DNA from: Pseudomonadota bacterium | GTDB lineage: Bacteria > Pseudomonadota > Alphaproteobacteria > Caulobacterales > Caulobacteraceae | DNA: 64,000 nt | Direction: 5' to 3' | Assembly (NCBI GenBank): GCA_963205005.1 | Contig: CAUJHW010000150.1 | Coordinates: forward strand, 1 to 64,000 | Shown: piece by piece, positions 58,377 to 64,000 of the stretch | Position numbering within the stretch: the first letter of the stretch is position 1 | Layout: every line of letters starts with the position of its first letter | The notes under the pieces: generated by a model | What the model was told of the DNA's origin: nothing | The model's database searches: none | Seen by the model: the letters and a program-made list of their open reading frames with translations, nothing else | Made by a program: the position numbers and the translations under genes

Positions 58377-59347
58377 ATTGCTATCCTTGGGCTTGTCGCG
58401 AAGGGCGTCGTTCTGAGCTTGGCGTTTCGGCGCAGCGCCCCGCCCACAATGCCGAAGCCGGCGATCAGCAGCGCCCAGGTCGCCGGTTCCGGGACCGCGC
58501 CGGAGGTGTACGGATTGGGACCGGCGTCGTTCCAGTAGTCGAAGCCGGTGGCGTCGCTCTTCAGGCTCAGACGGAAACCGTCCGGCGCATCGACGAAGTT
58601 GCCGCCACCGGCGTCGTACTGGATGCTCTCCACGCCCGCCCAGCGAAGGGTATGGCTGAAGTCGACCTCCGACCGGGCTGTCCCGCCCCCGTAGGCCGCC
58701 GCGGAAGAGAAGCTCGCCGCGTTCAACGAGAGGCCGAGGAAGTCGTTCATCCGCACGTGCAGCACTTCGCGGAACACCCCGTCGCCCCCGAGGCCCGTCA
58801 GGGTCGTGGTCGTCCGACCTTCGAACGTGCGCAGGTCCGTACCGCCTTCGCGACGAATGCCGGCGAGATTGTAGTCCCAATTGTAGGAGGCCTGCGCCGA
58901 CATGGGCACGCCATTGCTGGGCGCCGGCCCCTGGCCTACCTCGGCGCTGCCGCCGACGCTGATCGCGACCGTCATCCGGTAGAGCCCGGTCCCGAGATCA
59001 GCGAAGTCCTGGCCGACCCCATCGCCCAGGCCGACCCGGAACGTGTCGGCGAACTGCGCGATCGACAGCACCTGGGGAATGAAATCACCACCCTGGCTGG
59101 AGTCAGACATCGTCGCGCCTGCGACGCCAACGCCTCCCGCGAACTCATAGGCGGCGCCGACGCCACGCTCGAATGCGCCATGAGTGACAGAGGCGGACAC
59201 CTGTCCCGGACCCGACTCGGTCTTGGTCTCGGCCCGGGTGAAGACAGTCACCTTGCCGGCGAACGCCGGCGAGGCCGCGCCGGCCAGAATGACCGAAAGC
59301 AGGGCGGCGCCGACGTGCGGCAAGTGACGGGGGCGAGTTGAACTCAT
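58373..59347 (-). CDS. PEPxxWA-CTERM sorting-domain protein
   Basis: Secreted protein of 324 aa with signal peptide (VGAALLSVILAGAASPAFA), a beta-rich middle of Ser/Thr/Gly repeats and the tail PEPATWALLIAGFG ending in basic residues (RRNAKLR). Paralogue of the downstream gene, coupled by ATGA; both show the same order of domains and similar SHTLRWAGV/SHTLEWSGI segments. No exosortase gene is in the window. ATG at 59347 with GGACAG upstream. Confidence 0.87.
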   Translation of the reverse strand: MSSTRPRHLPHVGAALLSVILAGAASPAFAGKVTVFTRAETKTESGPGQVSASVTHGAFERGVGAAYEFAGGVGVAGATMSDSSQGGDFIPQVLSIAQFADTFRVGLGDGVGQDFADLGTGLYRMTVAISVGGSAEVGQGPAPSNGVPMSAQASYNWDYNLAGIRREGGTDLRTFEGRTTTTLTGLGGDGVFREVLHVRMNDFLGLSLNAASFSSAAAYGGGTARSEVDFSHTLRWAGVESIQYDAGGGNFVDAPDGFRLSLKSDATGFDYWNDAGPNPYTSGAVPEPATWALLIAGFGIVGGALRRNAKLRTTPFATSPRIAI

Positions 59348-59516
59348 CGAACTGTCCTTGGTCTCACCGCACAGGGCGGTTTTCTGAGCCTCAGCCTAGG
59401 CTCCACGCCCTCCCCCCGCCCATTGGCCGAATGGCCTAACCCGATGGCCTAGTCGCTTGCGTCTGCGCTCGATCCGCTCAACTTGAATGGAAGGGGGACC
59501 CGGTGACCGCGCGGCT

Positions 59517-60764
59517 ATGAGCTTGATGATCAGCCTTCAGGCCCTGGCGATCCTCACAGTCGCCGGCGCGATCGTCTTTGTTCACGCCTGGCTTGGCCCC
59601 GTGGTCCCGGCGGGGCGCCTCATGCTCTTCGATCTCGTCTATGGCGGGTTCGACCTGTGGTGGGCGGTCTCGATCGTCGTTCTGCGGCTCACCAGGAAGG
59701 TCACCGAAGACACCGCCGAGGCCTGGTATGGACACACCACCCAGGTGTTCTGGTTCGGAAATTTCGCCACCGTCGCCGCATTCGCGCTGGTGATGCCCTA
59801 TGGCTCGGAGTCCCTGCGCCTGGTCGTGGCCATGGTCTGTCTGGCGCCGGTCGCGGTGGAGGCGATGGGCACCATCCTGACGCCCCGCCTTGGACGCCGC
59901 GACATCTGGTCAACCCTCGTCCCGGCCTTCATCCCCATCGGGATCATCATCATGTTCGCCCTCTCCGGCGACGAATTCGCGATCCCCGTGATGGTGTTCG
60001 TCACCTCCTTCACCCTGGCGCTGCTGCTGCTTCGGGAAGTGGTGCAGGGATGGGTCGACTATGGCTGGGCCGCCGCCCAGGCCGCCGAAGCCGCCCGGGA
60101 TGCCCGCACACGCTTTCTCGCCTCGGCCTCTCACGACCTGGGTCAGCCGCTTCAGGCTGCGCGCCTGTTCTTCGACCAGGTCCTGCAAAGCCCGGAGGGC
60201 GCGGCACGAGATCGATCGATCCGTAACGTGCGCTGGGCCTTCGACACGACCGAGCAACTCCTCGGCCAGATGCTGGACCACCTGCGGCTGGAGTCCGGGG
60301 AGGTCGAGGCCCGGCTCGAGCCCCTGCCCCTGGGCCCCCTGATCGCCCGTGTCGCCGAGATGCACGAGCCGGCCGCGCGACTGAAGGGGATGCATATCGA
60401 CGCCCTTCCCACCCGGCTCGTGGCCCTGGCCGATCGCGGTCTTGTCGAGCGTGCGCTCGGCAACCTGGTGACGAACGCCATACGTCACGCCGGCGCCCGG
60501 CGCGTGCTGGTGGGCGCGCGACGCCATGGCGACCGCGTCAGGCTCTGGGTGATCGACAATGGCGTCGGCATCCCCGATGCCGACCGGGCACGGCTGTTCG
60601 AGGACCATGTCCAGGGCTCCAACCATGGCGACGAGATCCGTGGCGGGTTCGGACTGGGTCTGGCCTCCTGCCGCCGGATCGCCCTGCTGATGGGCGGCGC
60701 CGCGGGCCATGAGCCACGCTGGAGAAATGGCGCCGCCTTCTGGATCGACCTGCCGTTAGGCTGA
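59517..60764 (+). CDS. Membrane sensor histidine kinase
   Basis: Protein of 415 aa with about six membrane helices in the first 175 residues and no separate periplasmic domain. HisKA follows with phospho-His in ASASHDLGQPLQAARLFFDQ (near residue 205), then HATPase_c with NLVTNAIRHAG, DNGVGIPDA and GGFGLGLA. It forms a pair with the LuxR-type regulator 51 bases downstream. Start uncertain: ATG 59517 suits the first helix but lacks a ribosome site; ATG 59487 is in frame. Preceded by a region of about 170 bases with no obvious operator. Confidence 0.88.
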   Translation: MSLMISLQALAILTVAGAIVFVHAWLGPVVPAGRLMLFDLVYGGFDLWWAVSIVVLRLTRKVTEDTAEAWYGHTTQVFWFGNFATVAAFALVMPYGSESLRLVVAMVCLAPVAVEAMGTILTPRLGRRDIWSTLVPAFIPIGIIIMFALSGDEFAIPVMVFVTSFTLALLLLREVVQGWVDYGWAAAQAAEAARDARTRFLASASHDLGQPLQAARLFFDQVLQSPEGAARDRSIRNVRWAFDTTEQLLGQMLDHLRLESGEVEARLEPLPLGPLIARVAEMHEPAARLKGMHIDALPTRLVALADRGLVERALGNLVTNAIRHAGARRVLVGARRHGDRVRLWVIDNGVGIPDADRARLFEDHVQGSNHGDEIRGGFGLGLASCRRIALLMGGAAGHEPRWRNGAAFWIDLPLG

Positions 60765-60815
60765 TATCAGTGTTCTGGTGATCTGTTGGCCCCCGCCAAC
60801 GGGGGGCTCTTTCGC

Positions 60816-61436
60816 GTGCGTTCCTGCCTGATCTGTGACGACCACGCCATGCTGCGCGAGGCGCTGGCGGGCGCCGTGGCGCTGAACTGGCCGGACGCCG
60901 TTGTCACGCAGTGCGCCGACTACCCCTCGGCCTGGCGCGCCGCCGCGGACGGCCACGACCTGATCCTGTCGGACCTGATCATGCCCGGCGCATCGCCCGT
61001 CGACGGGATAGGCCGCCTGCGCGAGATCGCCCCGGACACGCCGATCCTGATCGTCACCGGCGACGAGGACGACGCCACCCTGCTGGCCCTGTTCAGCCTG
61101 GGTGTCTCGGGCTTCGCGCCCAAGACCTCGAAGAGCGCGGTGATCGAGGCCGCCATCCGCCTGATCCTGGCCGGAGGCCGCTATCTGCCACCGCGGTTCA
61201 TCGACATCGCATCGCGCCAGGGCGGGTCGGCCCCTGCCGCCGGCGCCCGCCTGACCGCCCGCCAGATCGACGTCCTGAAGCTGATCGCCACCGGCCAGTC
61301 CAACAAGGAAATCGCCCGCGACCTCGACCTGTCGCCCGCCACGGTCAAGGCCCATACCGCCGCCGCCATCGCCGTCCTCGGCGCCAGCAACCGCGCCGAA
61401 GCGGTGTTCAGGGCAAGGGAACTGGGACTGATCTAG
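60816..61436 (+). CDS. LuxR-family (NarL-type) response regulator
   Basis: Two-domain regulator of 206 aa. The receiver holds the acidic pair in LICDDHAMLREAL, phospho-Asp in LILSDLIMPG (near residue 50) and PKTSKS in the Lys region. The C-terminal helix-turn-helix is LTARQIDVLKLIATGQSNKEI with LSPATVKAH. GTG 60816 behind GGGGGG is the likely start; an in-frame TTG further upstream reads through a hairpin. Cognate of the adjacent kinase by position. Confidence 0.9.
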   Translation: MRSCLICDDHAMLREALAGAVALNWPDAVVTQCADYPSAWRAAADGHDLILSDLIMPGASPVDGIGRLREIAPDTPILIVTGDEDDATLLALFSLGVSGFAPKTSKSAVIEAAIRLILAGGRYLPPRFIDIASRQGGSAPAAGARLTARQIDVLKLIATGQSNKEIARDLDLSPATVKAHTAAAIAVLGASNRAEAVFRARELGLI

Positions 61437-61448
61437 AGCGGTTGTCGC

Positions 61449-61472
61449 CCTCTCCCCATCTGTGGGGTGAGG
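61449..61472 (+). terminator. Hairpin after LuxR-type regulator gene
   Basis: A 10-bp stem with one mismatch (61449-61458 with 61463-61472) and a TCTG loop, 13 bases after the regulator's stop. No U tract. It may be a weak terminator or a short copy of the C/G-block repeats. Confidence 0.4.
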
Positions 61473-61540
61473 CGAATGAACAGAACCGCCCGGCCTGCCT
61501 TCCGTAACGTAGGGTTCACAACCCCGGCCCACGCGCCTAC

Positions 61541-62230
61541 ATGCGCCGCATGGCCGAATATGTCTTCGCTCCCCCGCCTGTCACCGTGGCGCCCGTCGAG
61601 GGCCAGGCCGGAGGGTTTCCGGTCCGGCGCATCCTCTGTGTGGGCCGCAACTACGCCGCCCACCGGCGCGAGATGGGCGGGGACGACCGCGATCCGCCGT
61701 TCTTCTTCGCCAAGCCCGCCGATGCCCTGGTCCCACCGGGACGCGACGCGGAATATCCGCCGCGCACGGCCAACCTGCACCACGAGATCGAGCTTGTGAT
61801 CGCCATCGGCGGCGCGGGCGCGGACGTGCCGGTCGGAAACGCCCTGGCCCTCGTCTACGGCTATGCGGTCGGCGTCGATCTGACGCGCCGCGACCTGCAG
61901 AACGCGGCCAAGGACAAGGGCCACCCCTGGGACGCCTCCAAGGGCTTCGACCAGAGTGCGCCGATCTCCGCCATCCGCGCCTGGAAGGGCGCGCCGCCGC
62001 AGGGCCGCATCGCCCTCAGCGTCAATGGCGCAGTCCGCCAGGACGCCACGGTGGCCGACATGATCTGGAACGTGCCCGAGATCGTCGCCGAGGCCTCGAA
62101 GCTGTGGGCGCTGGCGCCCGGCGACCTGATCTACACCGGCACGCCCGAGGGCGTCGGCCCGCTGGTGCGGGGCGATCTCGTCGAGGGCGAGGTCGAAGGG
62201 GTCGGCAAGCTGAGCTTCCGGATCGTCTGA
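61541..62230 (+). CDS. Fumarylacetoacetate hydrolase family protein
   Basis: Protein of 229 aa of the FAH superfamily, hydrolysing a C-C bond in a dioxo acid. Family motifs include VGRNYAAHRREMG, the metal-binding HHEIELVIAIG (Glu pair), VGVDLTRRDLQ and TGTPEGVGPL. Bacterial members act as fumarylpyruvate or related hydrolases in aromatic degradation. The maleylacetoacetate isomerase-like gene directly follows, overlapping by one base, supporting a role in gentisate, homogentisate or similar breakdown. ATG at 61541 or 61550. Confidence 0.9.
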   Translation: MRRMAEYVFAPPPVTVAPVEGQAGGFPVRRILCVGRNYAAHRREMGGDDRDPPFFFAKPADALVPPGRDAEYPPRTANLHHEIELVIAIGGAGADVPVGNALALVYGYAVGVDLTRRDLQNAAKDKGHPWDASKGFDQSAPISAIRAWKGAPPQGRIALSVNGAVRQDATVADMIWNVPEIVAEASKLWALAPGDLIYTGTPEGVGPLVRGDLVEGEVEGVGKLSFRIV

Positions 62231-62874
62231 TGGCGCTCACGCTGCATTCCGCCTGGCGGGCGACAGCGCCCTACCGGGTGCGGATCGGCCTGGCGCTGAA
62301 GGGCGTGTCCTATGACTATGCCGCCGTCGACCTGCTGGCCGGCCAGCAGCGCGAGCCCGCCTACCGGGCGGTGAATCCCCAAGGCCTGACGCCGGCCCTC
62401 GACCTGGGCGACGGCCAGGTGCTGACGCAGAGCCTGGCGATCCTGGAGTGGCTGGAGGAGACCCGCCCCACCCCGCCGATCCTGCCGCGCTCGTCGCTGG
62501 ACCGGGCCGTGGTTCGCGCCATGGCCGGGGTCATCGCCAGCGACATCCATCCGCTGAACAACACCCGCGTCGTCCGCAGGCTGGCCGACCTGGGCGTCGC
62601 GCCCGAGGCCGTCACCGACTGGATCCAGGGCTGGATCCGGGACGGCTTCGACGCCCTGGAGCCGATGATCGAGAAACATGGCGGGGCCTTCGCCTTCGGA
62701 GACAGCCCGACGCTGGCCGACTGCTGCCTGGTGCCGCAGGTCTATTCCGCCCGACGATACAGCCTGGACCTGAGCCCCTGGCCGGCGCTGACCGCCGCGG
62801 CCGACCTCGCCGCCCGGCACGACGCCTTCTTTTCCGCCCATCCCGACAATCAGCCCGACGCAAAGCCGACCTGA
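62230..62874 (+). CDS. maiA: Maleylacetoacetate isomerase-like glutathione transferase
   Basis: Zeta-class glutathione transferase (214 aa) expected to isomerise maleylacetoacetate or maleylpyruvate. The C-terminal helical part has FGDSPTLADCCLVPQVYSARRY, typical of MaiA. The N-terminal active-site motif, usually SSCxW/SSAAY-RVRI, reads RATAPYRVRIGL here, so the usual Ser pair is Ala-Thr. Position next to the FAH gene supports the pathway; activity may be altered. The ATG shares its A with the preceding TGA. Confidence 0.87.
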   Translation: MALTLHSAWRATAPYRVRIGLALKGVSYDYAAVDLLAGQQREPAYRAVNPQGLTPALDLGDGQVLTQSLAILEWLEETRPTPPILPRSSLDRAVVRAMAGVIASDIHPLNNTRVVRRLADLGVAPEAVTDWIQGWIRDGFDALEPMIEKHGGAFAFGDSPTLADCCLVPQVYSARRYSLDLSPWPALTAAADLAARHDAFFSAHPDNQPDAKPT

Positions 62875-62875
62875 C

Positions 62876-63502
62876 ATGCCGAAGACACTGGACGACCTGA
62901 AAGCCAAGAACCGCGCCTGGGCCGCCGGAAAGGTGTCGGTGGACCCTGGATTCTTCAAGCGCCTGGAGGGCCAGCAAGCCCCTGAGTACCTGTGGATCGG
63001 CTGTTCCGACAGCCGCGTTCCCGCCAACGAGATCGTCGGCCTCGATCCCGGCGAGCTGTTCGTGCACCGCAACGTCGCCAACCTCGCGCCGCCGCAGGAC
63101 GCGAACTACCTCTCGGTGCTCCAGTTCGCCGTCGACGTGATCAAGGTGAAGCACATCCTGGTTGTGGGCCACTACGGCTGCGGCGGCGTGGCCGCGGCGG
63201 TCGACGGCCAGCGGCGCGGGCTGGTGGATCACTGGCTGCACCCGATCCGCGAGGTCCATCACGAGCACCGCCACGAGCTGGAGGAGTTGCCCGGCGAGAA
63301 GGCAAAGTGGGACCGGCTGGTCGAGCTGAACGTCATCCGCCAGGTGCGTAACGTCGCCTCCGACGTGTTCATCCGCGAGGCCTGGGCGCGCGGCCAGCCG
63401 CTCAGCGTGCACGGCTGGGTCTACACGCTTGGCGACGGCCTGGTGACCGACCTCAATGTCACCGTGACCGGTCCCGACGATCTCGCCGAATTCATCGACT
63501 AG
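62876..63502 (+). CDS. Beta-class carbonic anhydrase
   Basis: Zinc enzyme of 208 aa converting CO2 and water to bicarbonate in the cytoplasm. Zinc ligands are Cys in IGCSDSRVP (near residue 43), His and Cys in GHYGCGG, with the Asp-Arg dyad in SDSR. Also HRNVANLAPP and WVYTLGDGLV. It begins one base after the isomerase stop and may be in the same transcript. Typical length for the family. Confidence 0.95.
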   Translation: MPKTLDDLKAKNRAWAAGKVSVDPGFFKRLEGQQAPEYLWIGCSDSRVPANEIVGLDPGELFVHRNVANLAPPQDANYLSVLQFAVDVIKVKHILVVGHYGCGGVAAAVDGQRRGLVDHWLHPIREVHHEHRHELEELPGEKAKWDRLVELNVIRQVRNVASDVFIREAWARGQPLSVHGWVYTLGDGLVTDLNVTVTGPDDLAEFID

Positions 63503-63586
63503 CCACGCTTGACGCAGCGGCGCCGGGCAGGTTTGGCTCCGGACATCGATGGCTCCGGCCGTCACTCCAGTTGTCCAGGATCCCAC

Positions 63587-64000
63587 ATGAAATCCCTGCT
63601 TCTGGCGGCCGCCGCGGCGTCCGTCCTGGCCTTCGCGGTCCCGGCGGCCGCGCAGGCGCCCCAGCCCACGCCCGCCGAGGCCAAGGCCTTCATCGACCGC
63701 GCCGAGGCGGAGCTGAAGGAGGCTGACGCCTTCGCCAGCCGCGCCGCCTGGGTGCGCGCCAACTTCATTACCGAGGATACGGGCTGGCTCGACACCAAGG
63801 CCAGCGCCGAGCAGAAGGCGCTGGTCACCCGGCTGGCCAAGGAGGCCGCCCGCTTCAACGGTGTGGCGGTCGATCCGGTGACCGCGCGCAAGCTGATGCT
63901 GCTCAAGCTCTACATGACCCTGCCGGCGCCCGACCGGCCGGGCGCGCCGGCCGAGCTGGCGGGCCTGTCGACCAAGCTGAATTCGATCTACTCGACCGGC
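63587..64000 (+). CDS. M2-family peptidyl-dipeptidase (ACE-like), N-terminal part
   Basis: The first 138 residues of a protein continuing past the window. A Sec signal peptide (KSLLLAAAAASVLAFAVPAAA) is followed by ACE-like helices (FIDRAEAELKEADAFASRAA then TEDTGWLDTKASAEQKALV and KLNSIYSTG). These match the start of bacterial M2 metallopeptidases, which remove C-terminal dipeptides in the periplasm. The zinc motif HExxH would lie beyond the end. ATG at 63587. Confidence 0.85.
   Translation, partial: MKSLLLAAAAASVLAFAVPAAAQAPQPTPAEAKAFIDRAEAELKEADAFASRAAWVRANFITEDTGWLDTKASAEQKALVTRLAKEAARFNGVAVDPVTARKLMLLKLYMTLPAPDRPGAPAELAGLSTKLNSIYSTG

Overview
The window is high-GC, gene-dense chromosomal DNA from an alphaproteobacterium of the family Caulobacteraceae (Caulobacter/Phenylobacterium type). 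Pointers are an AtpD with an Ala/Lys/Pro-rich N-terminal extension, a short epsilon subunit, the histidine phosphotransferase ChpT, a complete PhyR-NepR-EcfG-PhyK general stress response (GSR) locus, and several PEPxxWA-CTERM proteins. I see no tRNA, rRNA, CRISPR array, insertion sequence, integrase or prophage. Most genes are ordinary core or niche-metabolic genes in short operons with ATGA/GTGA overlaps.

Layout. 1-2 kb: end of the ATP synthase operon (atpG-atpD-atpC) and its terminator. 2-9 kb: a secreted hypothetical, a small membrane protein, an alpha/beta hydrolase, a divergent polysaccharide deacetylase overlapping rppH, a dienelactone hydrolase, alanine dehydrogenase and an aldo/keto reductase. 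9-16 kb: CBS protein, PEP-CTERM-like protein, MtgA, nitroreductase, lysoplasmalogenase-like and VanZ-like membrane proteins, an M28 peptidase, and an unknown gene coupled to a WD40 protein. 16-24 kb: two orphan ExbD proteins, a CobW metallochaperone divergent from a DmeF-like metal exporter across a Zur-box-like palindrome, a class A beta-lactamase-like protein, a membrane-anchored winged-helix protein and an acyltransferase. 24-38 kb: an isoquinoline-oxidoreductase-type molybdenum hydroxylase, a c-type cytochrome, a short siroheme synthase, M19 and M20 peptidases, an MHS-type transporter, a hybrid histidine kinase, glutaryl-CoA dehydrogenase and an enoyl-CoA hydratase. 38-43.5 kb: an iron-uptake cluster (TonB-dependent siderophore receptor, PiuC-like hydroxylase, PepSY protein) with two Fur-box-like sites.

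44.5-56 kb is the most interesting part. chpT is followed by a single-domain response regulator and a CheR methyltransferase. Then comes a GSR island: phyK-ecfG-nepR on the minus strand, phyR divergent, and a ring of small membrane, lipoprotein and Gly-zipper genes. By reading spacing directly I find eight well-placed EcfG-type promoter matches (GGAAC, 16-17 nt, then CGTT or GGTT), plus a weaker ninth. One drives no protein gene. It sits just upstream of a structured, C7-containing RNA of about 115 nt with an intrinsic terminator, which I propose is a homologue of the Caulobacter stress sRNA GsrN. The island therefore appears to hold the regulators (PhyK, PhyR, NepR, EcfG, perhaps an HWE kinase) together with a compact set of their envelope targets and an sRNA effector.

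56-64 kb: a family III CoA-transferase, a coupled pair of PEPxxWA-CTERM proteins, a membrane histidine kinase with a LuxR-type regulator, a fumarylacetoacetate hydrolase/maleylacetoacetate isomerase pair, a beta-carbonic anhydrase, and the start of an M2-family peptidyl-dipeptidase cut by the window end.
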